A program made the translations under genes and the position numbers. 21,273 nucleotides of DNA from CAUUGB01 sp963544615. Its GTDB lineage: Bacteria; Patescibacteriota; Microgenomatia; UBA1400; PJMF01. The stretch spans positions 1-21,273 of the forward strand of contig CAUUGB010000014.1 in NCBI GenBank assembly GCA_963544615.1, given 5' to 3'. Positions 5,896 to 13,779 of this stretch are shown here, piece after piece. The notes below the pieces were generated by a model. That model saw only the letters and a program-made list of their open reading frames with translations. It searched no databases and had not been told where the DNA came from. Positions within the stretch are counted from its first letter, which is position 1. Each line of letters begins with the position of its first letter.

Positions 5896-7263
5896 ATGTC
5901 CACCTCAATCCAAGCGAGCTTGCCCACTTTTATCTATCAATCTTTTCAAGATAAACTGACCAATGAGGGCTGGCAACTCACCTTTGTTTACCGCTTAGGC
6001 AAACTATCTTTTACCCACCGAGTAGTATTTTCTTGTCACCATCAACAACTCCAGCACTTACCCATAGAACTCAAACAAAATTTAGTTTTTCACTTGGGTC
6101 TGATTGAGAGTTTTTCTTATTGGAAACTTGCTGCCAGCCCACAATTTATTTTACAAGCCGGCACACTCACTACCGAGCAAAAAAAGTTTTGGCGCCAGCT
6201 TTTAATCAATGGCATGGGTGAGTATTTTTACCATAATCATCTTAACTGGCAGCAACCTGTGTTAGGCAACTTTACCTCTGCTCCCACTGCCCCTACTTTT
6301 ACTCAAGTGAAGGCAACTGGCAAAAATACTTATCGTTTTGGCATTGGTGTGGGTGGAGGCAAAGATTCAGCCGTAATGATGCAACTTTTAGCTAAACAAA
6401 AATCTTGGTGTAATTTAATTGTGACTCCTTGCTCTCCAGCGGCGCACCATTTAGCAGCTTTTAATGGTCACCCTACCTATATCATCAAGCGCCAATTTGA
6501 CCCTCAACTGCGCTCTCTTAACCAAACTGGTATGCTCAATGGTCACGTACCCTTTAGTGCCAGCTTAGCCTTTATACTACTTTTAGCTAGTCAGCTTTAC
6601 CGCATTAAAGCAGTGCTGGTAGGCAATGAAGCTAGTAGCAGCGAGGCTACTACCACTTACCTTAATCACCCTATTAATCACCAGTATTCCAAAAGCTTTG
6701 CTTTTGAAAAAGATTTGCAAACTTATTGCCAAAAATTTCTCCTCGATCCTTGTCCTTATTACTCTTTACTGCGCCCTTTAAGTGAATTAAAAATTGCCCA
6801 ACTGTTTTCTAATTGTCAGTCATATTTTCCCCTATTTCGCTCTTGTAACCGCGGACAACAGCAACACTGCTGGTGTCAGCGGTGTCCCAAGTGTTTATTT
6901 GTTTATTTAATGCTTGCTCCCTTTATTGAAGAAAAAGTTTTAGCCACCCAAATTTTTTCTGCTAATCTGTTAGACCAACAAGAAAATTTAACTGAATTAG
7001 AAAAATTACTCGGACTGACTAAAAGCAAACCCTTTGAATGTGTCGGCACCATTGCCGAATCACGTGCCGCCTTTTATTTAACTTTTAAGTATTACCAACA
7101 ACAAGCAAAATGTTCACCAATTTTACTCAATAAATTAGCTGATAAAATTCTCCCATTGCAAAATGATTGGGAAACGTTTTGTTCACATATTATCAACAAT
7201 TTATCACCGCATAGTTTACCACGGGAATTAAATCAAATTGTTAACGAGGCTCTCTCATGTTAA
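5896..7263 (+). CDS. murL: MurL-type UDP-MurNAc-L-Ala-L-Glu epimerase
   Basis: MurL, first characterised in Xanthomonas oryzae, epimerises the terminal L-Glu of UDP-MurNAc-L-Ala-L-Glu to D-Glu in an ATP-dependent reaction. It acts after MurD2 and replaces glutamate racemase plus canonical MurD. The 455-residue product (from ATG 5896) has an ATP-pyrophosphatase PP-loop, FGIGVGGGKDSAVM (148-161), the GNEASSSE segment (243-250) and a conserved late cysteine cluster, CNRGQQQHCWCQRCPKC (317-333). I chose 5896 over the in-frame ATG at 5890 because of promoter spacing. The gene overlaps murD by 7 bases (ATGTTAA), implying coupled translation. That pairing strongly supports the call over a generic PP-loop ATPase. 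Confidence 0.87.
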   Translation: MSTSIQASLPTFIYQSFQDKLTNEGWQLTFVYRLGKLSFTHRVVFSCHHQQLQHLPIELKQNLVFHLGLIESFSYWKLAASPQFILQAGTLTTEQKKFWRQLLINGMGEYFYHNHLNWQQPVLGNFTSAPTAPTFTQVKATGKNTYRFGIGVGGGKDSAVMMQLLAKQKSWCNLIVTPCSPAAHHLAAFNGHPTYIIKRQFDPQLRSLNQTGMLNGHVPFSASLAFILLLASQLYRIKAVLVGNEASSSEATTTYLNHPINHQYSKSFAFEKDLQTYCQKFLLDPCPYYSLLRPLSELKIAQLFSNCQSYFPLFRSCNRGQQQHCWCQRCPKCLFVYLMLAPFIEEKVLATQIFSANLLDQQENLTELEKLLGLTKSKPFECVGTIAESRAAFYLTFKYYQQQAKCSPILLNKLADKILPLQNDWETFCSHIINNLSPHSLPRELNQIVNEALSC

Positions 7264-8711
7264 AAAAAACTTGGCAACCAAGTGCCGTACAAAAACAAAA
7301 ATTACAACCTTTAAGTAAGCAGCGAATTTTAATTTTAGGCGCTGGTAGAGAAGGCTTAGCCACTTATCTTTTTTTACGTGAAGTATTCCCTCAATTAAAA
7401 TTAATGGTGGCTGACTGTTGTAGCCAAAAAAAACTCTCTGCCGACTGGCAACAATATTTTGCTCATGACCCTTATTTAACTGGCAGCTTTGGCAAACACT
7501 ATTTGAATTGTTTACCCCAAATTACCTATATTTTCAAAACTCCCGGAATTCCGCCTACTTTAGTTCCCTTGCAAAATTTTAGCAAGAATGGGGGGATTAT
7601 TTCTTCTGGCACTGCTTGGTTTTTTAAGCTAGCTAAAGGAAAAATTATTGGTGTCACTGGTACTAAAGGCAAAAGCACCACTGCTAGTTTAATTGCGAGC
7701 GTACTTAATATGGGTGGTAAACATACGCTGCTTTTAGGCAATATTGGCGTTGCTGCCTTACCTTTAGTTAAACAAACCACTAGCAAGACTATCAGTGTGA
7801 TGGAATTATCTGCTCATCAACTCCAAGATCTTCAGGTTTCCCCACATATTAGTGTGGTGCAAAATATTACCAGTGAACATTTAGATTACTACCCCAACAC
7901 CGCCGCTTATGTGTCCGCTAAAAGCAGCATCGCGCGTTATCAAAAAAAAACCGATTATTTAATTTATGCTGATGAATTCAAAAATAGTCGTGCTTTTGCC
8001 CAACTTTCTGCCGCAAAAAAACTCTGCTATGGTATTCAAGATACTCCTGACCACATTGCTTTTGCCAGCAAAACAGCAATTTTTTACCGCCCTAGTGGAC
8101 GCCCGCCTATTGCCATGGTTAAAAGACGCCAACTCAAACTTTTAGGCAAGCACAATTTGTACAATATCATGCCTGCCATTATTATTGGCAAGCACTTTGG
8201 ATTAAGTGATGAACTCATTGCCCGAGCTTTAAGCACTTTTACGCCGCTGCGACACCGCCTAGAACTAGCTGGCAGCTATCAAGGGGTCACTTACATTAAC
8301 GATTCGCTCTCCACTACTCCTCAGGCAACTATTGCTGCCTTAAAAATTTTTGCTTCTCAACCAATTCACTTACTTGCTGGAGGTTTTGAAAGACAACAAA
8401 ATTTTACTGCTCTAGCTCAACAAATTCTCAAACAAAAAATTAAATCTATCATTGTTTTTCCCCCCACAGGCAAAAGATTAAAACAAACTATTATCAATCA
8501 AGCCATAGCCCAAAAAACTTTAACTGGTGATTTTTACTCAGTAACCACTATGTCACAAGCAATGCAATTGGTTAAACACCTAGCTGTTAAAGGTGATTTA
8601 GTTTTGCTCAGCCCTGCTGCAGCTAGCTTTGGGAGTTTTAAAGATTATGCCGACAGAGGTGATCAATTTTGCCAAGCAGTGGCCAACTTAGGTGTCAGCA
8701 GGAAAAAATAG
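7257..8711 (+). CDS. murD: MurD-type amino acid ligase, probably MurD2 (adds L-Glu)
   Basis: A cytoplasmic Mur ligase that attaches glutamate to UDP-MurNAc-L-Ala with ATP. The 484 residues show the N-terminal Rossmann domain (ILILGAGREG, 24-33), the ATP loop GVTGTKGKSTT (132-142), ELSAHQLQ (183-190), QNITSEHLDYYP (202-213), the carbamoylated-lysine region, GKHNLYN (297-303) and the C-terminal domain NDS (348-350), LLAGGFERQ (372-380), SPAAASFGSFKDYADRG (452-468). Canonical MurD has NDSKATN and a GGxxK lysine near the D-Glu site; here these read NDSLSTTP and GGFERQ. With murL directly upstream, this points to MurD2, the L-Glu-adding form. Canonical D-Glu specificity is not excluded by sequence alone. 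Confidence 0.93.
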   Translation: MLKKTWQPSAVQKQKLQPLSKQRILILGAGREGLATYLFLREVFPQLKLMVADCCSQKKLSADWQQYFAHDPYLTGSFGKHYLNCLPQITYIFKTPGIPPTLVPLQNFSKNGGIISSGTAWFFKLAKGKIIGVTGTKGKSTTASLIASVLNMGGKHTLLLGNIGVAALPLVKQTTSKTISVMELSAHQLQDLQVSPHISVVQNITSEHLDYYPNTAAYVSAKSSIARYQKKTDYLIYADEFKNSRAFAQLSAAKKLCYGIQDTPDHIAFASKTAIFYRPSGRPPIAMVKRRQLKLLGKHNLYNIMPAIIIGKHFGLSDELIARALSTFTPLRHRLELAGSYQGVTYINDSLSTTPQATIAALKIFASQPIHLLAGGFERQQNFTALAQQILKQKIKSIIVFPPTGKRLKQTIINQAIAQKTLTGDFYSVTTMSQAMQLVKHLAVKGDLVLLSPAAASFGSFKDYADRGDQFCQAVANLGVSRKK

Positions 8712-8735
8712 CCCCTATACTGGTAATTATGATAA

Positions 8736-8744
8736 TGTTATAAT
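8736..8744 (+). promoter_or_regulatory. Extended -10 promoter, near-leaderless start at 8752
   Basis: TGTTATAAT located just after the murD stop. The hexamer ends at 8744; a GTG at 8749 is 4 bases away and the ATG at 8752 is 7 bases away, so the downstream gene is probably read from the very end of its mRNA. Confidence 0.65.
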
Positions 8745-8751
8745 AAAGGTG

Positions 8752-10158
8752 ATGGCAAAAAAAACCGCTCCACCAAAAAAAATCTCTCTTCCCACCCAAA
8801 AAGATTCTCCCAAAATTAGAAACTGGGCAGGAATTATTTACACCATTGTCTCGGCAATTATTATTATTGGTGGCACTTACATTGCTATTCGTTGGGCTAA
8901 TGGTGATTTTCGTCTTGACAGAAGTGCTGACCTAGTAGCTACGGAAACAGGGCTGCTGCATGCTACTTCTACTCCCAAGGGGGCAGAAGTATATATTGAC
9001 GGCAAACTCACCAGCATTACTGACAATACTATTTATCTCTCACCGGGAACCTATGAGGTGGAAATTAAAATGGATGGTTATAGTTCGTGGAAAAAAAATA
9101 TTCTCATTGAAAAATCACTAGTCTCACAAACAAATGCTAATTTGTTCCCCTATTCTCCCAGTTTATCTAGTCTCACTTTTACTGGAGTTAGTCTCCCCCT
9201 ACCTTCGCCCAATGGACATAAAATTCTTTTTTATTTAGAAAATTCTACCGCTAAAAATAAAAATGGTTTATACGTATTAGATTTGCAATCTGGAGGTAGA
9301 AGTCCGCAGCAAATTTCTGACAATGATGAAGCTTATAATTTAGCCACTGCTAGCTATGTTTGGTCTCCCGATAGTAACGACGTTTTGGTAGTTACCGACA
9401 AGCGCACTTTTTTACTCCCGAGCAATCGTTTTTCTAATCTACAAAGCTCACCAGATGTTGAATTACAACTCAAAACTATTTTTACTTCTTGGGAAGAAGA
9501 TTTAGCCACCAGAGAAAAACTTTTTAGTGAGAAAAAAATTCACCCCGAAATTTTACGGACTATTTTGCAAAACAGCGTCAATGCTTTTCTCTCCCCAGAC
9601 AATACCAAAATTTTTTATACGGCTACTGCTGCTGCCACCATTCCCACCGGGCTCATGCCAGTATTACCCGCTCCCAACTCCCAACCCCAAGAGAGAACTT
9701 TAGCCGCTAATAGAATGTATGTTTATGACGGCTACGAAGACAAAAATTATTTTCTGGGTGAAACCACTGCTAGCAGTAGCGCCAAAACACTCCTCACCGC
9801 CGCTTGGGAAACTAAAACCAACCAAACCTCTAGTACTCCTCATAAAAACTGGGCAAATTTGTTAACTTCTTTGCAAGCTAAAACCACCCAACAAACTCTA
9901 GCTCAATTTAATAACTATTACGGCAATGCTCTCACTCGTCAATGGCAGTGGTTGCCTAATTCCACTCATTTAGTGGGCATTGTTGCCAACCAAGTGGTAA
10001 TTATGAATTACGACGGCTCCAATCCTACTGTCATTTATTCTGGACCATTTGATAAAAATTTCTTGCAACCCAACTATGATAGCAATAGTGTGCTGATTTT
10101 AACTACTTTTAATCCTGATTCACCACCAAATCTTTATGCCATTGAATTAAAAAGGTAG
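8752..10158 (+). CDS. Membrane-anchored PEGA-domain protein
   Basis: A 468-residue protein counted from ATG 8752 (GTG 8749 is one codon upstream; a longer frame from 8692 overlaps murD and starts before the promoter). A short lysine/proline-rich cytoplasmic N-terminus is followed by one membrane helix (about 26-47) and then a PEGA domain (about 66-125), with the signature STPKGAEVYIDG and LSPGTYEVEIKMDGYSSW. The rest, about 340 residues outside the membrane, has repeated motifs such as SPSLSSLTFTG, PSPNGHKILFY, YVWSPDSNDVLVV and LSPDNTKIFYT. These look like blades of a WD40/TolB-type beta-propeller. PEGA proteins are usually surface or S-layer-associated; a role in envelope binding is inference. 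Confidence 0.88.
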   Translation: MAKKTAPPKKISLPTQKDSPKIRNWAGIIYTIVSAIIIIGGTYIAIRWANGDFRLDRSADLVATETGLLHATSTPKGAEVYIDGKLTSITDNTIYLSPGTYEVEIKMDGYSSWKKNILIEKSLVSQTNANLFPYSPSLSSLTFTGVSLPLPSPNGHKILFYLENSTAKNKNGLYVLDLQSGGRSPQQISDNDEAYNLATASYVWSPDSNDVLVVTDKRTFLLPSNRFSNLQSSPDVELQLKTIFTSWEEDLATREKLFSEKKIHPEILRTILQNSVNAFLSPDNTKIFYTATAAATIPTGLMPVLPAPNSQPQERTLAANRMYVYDGYEDKNYFLGETTASSSAKTLLTAAWETKTNQTSSTPHKNWANLLTSLQAKTTQQTLAQFNNYYGNALTRQWQWLPNSTHLVGIVANQVVIMNYDGSNPTVIYSGPFDKNFLQPNYDSNSVLILTTFNPDSPPNLYAIELKR

Positions 10159-10194
10159 CTTTTAAGCAGCTAATTGTTCCACCACCTGAAGTGG

Positions 10195-10203
10195 TGTTAT
10201 AAT
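10195..10203 (+). promoter_or_regulatory. Extended -10 promoter of the tRNA-Lys/tRNA-Arg pair
   Basis: TGTTATAAT, 14 bases before the mature 5' end of tRNA-Lys(TTT). A small hairpin ACCAC/GTGGT (10180-10194) precedes it. Confidence 0.68.
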
Positions 10204-10216
10204 ACCTTTAGAGTTA

Positions 10217-10290
10217 GGGTCCGTAGCTCAGTCGGTTAGAGCGACAGCCTTTTAAGCTGTGCGTCCTGGGTTCGAGTCCCAGCGGACCCA
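10217..10290 (+). tRNA. tRNA-Lys (anticodon TTT)
   Basis: A 74-base cloverleaf. The acceptor GGGTCCG pairs perfectly with CGGACCC, followed by discriminator A. The anticodon stem ACAGC/GCTGT holds loop CTTTTAA, and the T loop is GGGTTCGAGTCCC. CCA is not encoded. It is the major lysine acceptor, reading AAA and AAG. Confidence 0.96.
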
Positions 10291-10328
10291 CTCTTGGTTC
10301 TCTGTCGTTTATCTTTATTTCACCAATC

Positions 10329-10400
10329 ATCTCCGTAGTTCAACGGATAGAACGACTGCCTCCTAAGCGGTAAATCCGAGTTCGATTCTCGGCGGAGATA
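10329..10400 (+). tRNA. tRNA-Arg (anticodon CCT)
   Basis: A 72-base cloverleaf. The acceptor ATCTCCG pairs perfectly with CGGAGAT, followed by A. The anticodon stem ACTGC/GCGGT (with a G-U pair) holds loop CTCCTAA, and the T loop is GAGTTCGATTCTC. CCA is not encoded. It lies 38 bases after tRNA-Lys with no promoter of its own, so the two are probably processed from one transcript. It reads AGG. Confidence 0.95.
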
Positions 10401-10491
10401 CTTCCTTAATTTTTCCCCAATTGATAAAGGTAAATTGCAATTCAACTTAAAAATAAAAATTGGCAAAAAAGCCTACCAGCTGTTTTTCTAG

Positions 10492-10564
10492 TCGGAGTGA
10501 CAGGACTTGAACCTGCGACCTCGCGCTCCCAAAGCGCGCGCGCTACCATCTGCGCCACACTCCG
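10492..10564 (-). tRNA. tRNA-Pro (anticodon TGG)
   Basis: A 73-base cloverleaf on the minus strand. The acceptor CGGAGTG pairs with CACTCCG, followed by A. The anticodon stem CGCGC/GCGCG holds loop TTTGGGA (anticodon TGG), and the T arm contains GGTTCAAGTCC. CCA is not encoded. Outside the anticodon arm it differs from the tRNA-Pro at 899-971 at essentially one position in the acceptor/D junction. It converges with the Lys-Arg transcript. Confidence 0.96.
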
Positions 10565-10574
10565 ACAACAGCTT

Positions 10575-10583
10575 ATTATATCA
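10575..10583 (-). promoter_or_regulatory. Extended -10 promoter of tRNA-Pro(TGG)
   Basis: TGATATAAT on the minus strand, 10 bases before the mature tRNA 5' end and 3 bases from the divergent box at 10587-10595. Confidence 0.65.
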
Positions 10584-10586
10584 TTA

Positions 10587-10595
10587 TGCTATAAT
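10587..10595 (+). promoter_or_regulatory. Extended -10 promoter, leaderless start at 10602
   Basis: TGCTATAAT with exactly 6 bases between the hexamer and the ATG at 10602, the same box and spacing as at 3233. It is divergent from the tRNA-Pro promoter. Confidence 0.68.
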
Positions 10596-10601
10596 GAATA
10601 A

Positions 10602-10919
10602 ATGCCGAGCGAGGTGTTAATTTGGCCTAAATGGTGGTATAGCGAAGGTCTGGAATGGTTTTTTACCCAACTGAGACAAACGCTGATGCTTAAATGGCAA
10701 GCATTACGACTGCACCTCTGGGTAAAACATTTATTTACTCCAATGTTTGGCATGAAAGATCCTGTCAGTCTCATGGTGAGTGTGGTAATTCGCACTCTAG
10801 CAATCTGCGGCAAAATCCTTTGGGGAGGCGTCATGCTATGCTTAGCGCTAGCGTGCTTGGCAGTATACATTAGTGCCCCACCAGTATTAGGCTTTTTATT
10901 AATCAAACAATTATTATGA
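10602..10919 (+). CDS. Small membrane protein paired with the Clp-like ATPase
   Basis: A 105-residue protein of unknown family. The N-terminal 45 residues are rich in Trp and basic residues (IWPKWWYSEGLEWFF, then LMLKWQALRLHLWVKH), likely an amphipathic helix lying on the membrane. Then come FTPMFGMKDPVSLMVS and one or two membrane helices (about 56-102) ending in LLIKQLL. Its TGA stop overlaps the ATG of the ATPase (ATGA, 10916-10919), the standard arrangement for translational coupling. The two proteins are therefore expected in fixed ratio and probably form one membrane complex. That partnership is inferred from position and shared membrane location. Confidence 0.82.
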   Translation: MPSEVLIWPKWWYSEGLEWFFTQLRQTLMLKWQALRLHLWVKHLFTPMFGMKDPVSLMVSVVIRTLAICGKILWGGVMLCLALACLAVYISAPPVLGFLLIKQLL

Positions 10920-13507
10920 ATGTTGTTTTAGATGAAAAACAGAAGTCAATTTTTTATTATGGCTTAGAATTTAGCCAAAGTGCTAACTATCGCTATTTAG
11001 CCAAACTAAAAACTGCACAAATAATTGACTGGGCGATGATGGGCATGGCTGGCATCGGACTTTTGGGCTTAGGTTGTCACCTAATTTTTGTTTGGCCAAC
11101 CATGATTCATTTACCCTTTTATGAACAAAAGTCAATTTTTTTGCTTATTTTTTATCTCTCTACTTGGGCTGATGGCTATCTCCTCAGCCGCTACTTTAAA
11201 CGACATGGCTTAGGTAGTAATAAGATTGTCTATCTTTACCGACGTGGCATTGAAGATATTACCAAACGTCAAGCTATTTACAGTGCTTTTAATCCAGAAA
11301 TCATTCAATTAATTCAAGAGAGCTTTACTAAAACCCAATTGGTTACCCCATTAGCTCTAGCCAGAAGTTTACTCTATTGTAGCTGTTTTCATGATTTAGC
11401 CTTAAGACTCAACCTGAATACTGCCGCCATTCTCGCCAGTATTAACCAACAACTATCACAAACACGCGAGCATGACACCAGTGGGGTACAACAAGCCTTA
11501 AAAGAAGCTTTTTTTTATGGTTTGGTTAATGATTTTCAACTAGTAGACACCGAATGTTTACTGGCTGGACTCTATTACAGTAATCATCTTATTAGAGAAA
11601 TTTTTTTCACTCATGGCATGAGTGAGAGCGAATTTACAGACTGCTTAAAGTGGCGACAAATAGATAGACAAGTGCGACAACAAAATGTCATCATCAAACA
11701 AAATGCCCGCTTGAAAAAAATCGGGAGCGTGAATGCTACCTATACTTCCTCTGCCACTCCTTTAATCAATCAGGTGGGAGATGATTTAACTGCCTTATCT
11801 AAAGCTGGTCGTTTGCCTTTGTGTTTAGGTAGAGACCAAGAAATTGCTCGCCTTTTTCAGCATTTCCAAAGTGGTAAGTCGGGTTTGCTCCTAGTTGGTG
11901 CCGAAAAAATTGGTAAACAAAGTATTATTAATGGTTTAGCTCAAGCCATGGTACAAGAGAAAGTACCTGAGGTCTTATTCGACAAACGACTCATTCAACT
12001 TGACTTTAATAAATTAATCAGTCACCCTCAACTACCACCAGACCAACTGTTAATTAAGATTTTTGCTGAAGCCAAGGAAGCTGGTAATATAGTTTTTAGC
12101 TTAACTAATTTAGCTGCCTTAATCATTAATAAAGCTGCTAATCAAGATGGTTCTAATTTTGATTTAGCTGGAATTTTATCTAGTCACTTAGAAGCAGGCT
12201 TAAAACTCATTACCACTTGCAATCCAGACGATTATGCCCGCTTAATTGCCCATACCGATCTTGCAGCGGCAATGGATAAAATTGAAATTTCTCCACCTAA
12301 TCAAGAAGCCACCTTGCTCATGCTTCAGGCTCATACCAGCGGTATTGAAGATCAATATCAGCTCCAATTCTCCTTTGCCGCCCTGAAAGCAGCCATAGAG
12401 CTCACTGTGCGCTATCAGCCTACCCTCATGTTGCCACAAAAAGCCATTAGTGTCCTCAAGCTTGCTGCCGCTAAAAAACAAGCACTCTGTCGCTCCACCC
12501 CCCAAAAAGATTGTCTATTAGATGCGAGCGATATTGCTCAAGTAATTAGTGAACAAACTAAAATCCCCAGCCAAAATATTACTAGTGACGAAAAACAACA
12601 ACTCTTAAATTTAGAAAAATTACTCCAAAAAGAAATTGTTGGACAAGACGAAGCGATTAATAGTGTTGCTGGAGCACTGCGTCGGGCTCGAGCAGATTTA
12701 CAACAAAATCAACAGCAGCCTTTAGCTTCTTTTTTATTTTTAGGACCCACAGGAGTGGGCAAAACCGCTCTAGCACTTGCCACTGCTAAACATTTTTTTG
12801 GCACCAACAATCAAGTGATTCGCTTAGATATGAGTGAATATCAACAAGTTAAAGATAGTGAAAAACTTCTTGGCTCCAGCGATGGGCAAACTCCAGGGCA
12901 ACTGATTACCGCTGTACAGGCACAACCTTTTAGTTTAATTTTATTTGACGAAATTGAAAAGGCTCATCCAGATATTCTTAATCTTTTTTTACAAATTCTT
13001 GATGAAGGTCGCCTCACTAGTGGTAGTGGAGAAACAGCAAGCTTTGCTGACACTATTATTGTGGCTACTTCTAATGCCGCTGCAGGAGAAATTCAGACTG
13101 CCATCGCTAATCACACCCCTTATGATGAGTTAAAAAAACAATTACTCAGTTCCCTACTTTTTACTCATTTTCGCCCTGAATTTATTAATCGTTTTGATGA
13201 AGTAGTAGTTTTTCGTCCTCTGGAAAAAGAGCAAGTAGTCCAAATTGTGCAATTAGCTATTAACAAAATCCAAGCCAGTTTGAACCCTAAAGGGATCAAG
13301 ATTAGCATTACTCCTCAAGCTTGTCAAAAAATTGCGCAAGAAAACTATCTCCCTCAATATGGAGCCAGAAACATTCAGCATTACCTCAAAAACACCTTTG
13401 AAAATCAAATCGCTACTTTAATTATCAACGGTCAGCTCGCCCGCCGTGACCAGGTTATCATTGATGATAACCTTAATTTAGTCGTTCATAAAGCTGCTAG
13501 CTTATAA
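10916..13507 (+). CDS. Membrane-tethered double-AAA+ Clp-like ATPase with degenerate first domain
   Basis: An 863-residue ClpA/B/C-family protein with unusual parts. Two membrane helices (about 36-60 and 71-92) precede a helical region (120-250) that may stand in for the Clp N-domain. AAA-1 (about 300-500) starts with LGRDQEIARLF but is degenerate. Its Walker A is GAEKIGKQ (328-335, no Ser/Thr after Lys), its Walker B is NIVFSLTN (391-398, no acidic pair) and the usual double Arg is missing. AAA-2 is intact: GPTGVGKT (610-617), LFDEIEKAH (676-684), TSN (718-720), FRPEFINRFDE (752-762), GARNIQ (816-821). The pore loop GYVG is replaced by SSDGQTP (654-660), and no ClpP-docking V/I/L-G-F loop follows TSN. 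A remodelling or unfolding role at the membrane without ClpP is inferred. Confidence 0.9.
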   Translation: MNVVLDEKQKSIFYYGLEFSQSANYRYLAKLKTAQIIDWAMMGMAGIGLLGLGCHLIFVWPTMIHLPFYEQKSIFLLIFYLSTWADGYLLSRYFKRHGLGSNKIVYLYRRGIEDITKRQAIYSAFNPEIIQLIQESFTKTQLVTPLALARSLLYCSCFHDLALRLNLNTAAILASINQQLSQTREHDTSGVQQALKEAFFYGLVNDFQLVDTECLLAGLYYSNHLIREIFFTHGMSESEFTDCLKWRQIDRQVRQQNVIIKQNARLKKIGSVNATYTSSATPLINQVGDDLTALSKAGRLPLCLGRDQEIARLFQHFQSGKSGLLLVGAEKIGKQSIINGLAQAMVQEKVPEVLFDKRLIQLDFNKLISHPQLPPDQLLIKIFAEAKEAGNIVFSLTNLAALIINKAANQDGSNFDLAGILSSHLEAGLKLITTCNPDDYARLIAHTDLAAAMDKIEISPPNQEATLLMLQAHTSGIEDQYQLQFSFAALKAAIELTVRYQPTLMLPQKAISVLKLAAAKKQALCRSTPQKDCLLDASDIAQVISEQTKIPSQNITSDEKQQLLNLEKLLQKEIVGQDEAINSVAGALRRARADLQQNQQQPLASFLFLGPTGVGKTALALATAKHFFGTNNQVIRLDMSEYQQVKDSEKLLGSSDGQTPGQLITAVQAQPFSLILFDEIEKAHPDILNLFLQILDEGRLTSGSGETASFADTIIVATSNAAAGEIQTAIANHTPYDELKKQLLSSLLFTHFRPEFINRFDEVVVFRPLEKEQVVQIVQLAINKIQASLNPKGIKISITPQACQKIAQENYLPQYGARNIQHYLKNTFENQIATLIINGQLARRDQVIIDDNLNLVVHKAASL

Positions 13508-13672
13508 ACCTTTATAAGCAATTAGATAGTAAATCACATACACCCAAGAAAGCGCTCCATGGATAATCGCCCAAAAAACTGATTGCCAAGCTGTGTAAGA
13601 AATTACCATCGCTAGGGCGCAACCAAAGGTAATCCCCTCTCGCACTACTGCTTTGTTAGTATAGCTGCTCAT
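13502..13672 (-). CDS. Small two-helix membrane protein, 56 residues
   Basis: This gene is short but well supported. An ATG at 13672 follows the ribosome binding site AGAAAGG, and the frame runs to TAA at 13504-13502. The product starts MSSYTNKAVVREGITFG, then CALAMVISYTAWQSVFWAII, HGALSWVYVIYYLIAYKGL. It has a short polar N-terminus, two hydrophobic segments (about 17-36 and 37-53) and a Trp/Tyr-rich end. The AMVISYT..QS.FWAIIHG..SW.YVIYY pattern resembles small conserved bacterial membrane proteins of unknown function, from memory only. It lies downstream of ndk and tRNA-Arg on the same strand. Its stop codon sits against the stop of the convergent Clp-like gene, overlapping it by 6 bases. 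Confidence 0.8.
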   Translation of the reverse strand: MSSYTNKAVVREGITFGCALAMVISYTAWQSVFWAIIHGALSWVYVIYYLIAYKGL

Positions 13673-13693
13673 TTTGCCTTTCTAACTTCTGAG

Positions 13694-13765
13694 TGTTTTC
13701 GTCGGGAGTCGAACCCGAATTTGTTGCTCCGGAGGCAACCGTGCTATCCATTGCACTACGAAAAC
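13694..13765 (-). tRNA. tRNA-Arg (anticodon CCG)
   Basis: A 72-base cloverleaf on the minus strand. The acceptor GTTTTCG pairs with CGAAAAC, followed by A. The D arm is TAGTGCAATGGATAGCAC, the anticodon stem GTTGC/GCAAC holds loop CTCCGGA (anticodon CCG), and the T loop is CGGGTTCGACTCCCG. CCA is not encoded. It lies 14 bases after the ndk stop with no clear promoter, so it may be cut from the ndk transcript. It reads CGG. Confidence 0.95.
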
Positions 13766-13779
13766 ACTATTTAATTATT

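Noticed and set aside
8692..8748. Longer start for the PEGA protein, overlapping the murD end
   Set aside because: The extra codons lie upstream of and across the TGTTATAAT promoter and add sequence unlike a membrane-protein N-terminus.
10180..10194. Hairpin ACCAC/GTGGT as a terminator for the PEGA gene
   Set aside because: Only 5 bp, and followed by the tRNA promoter box instead of a T run.
10589..10906. 105-codon minus-strand frame opposite the small membrane protein gene
   Set aside because: It lacks a start signal, whereas the plus frame has a promoter at leaderless spacing, a membrane-protein composition and an ATGA overlap with the next gene.
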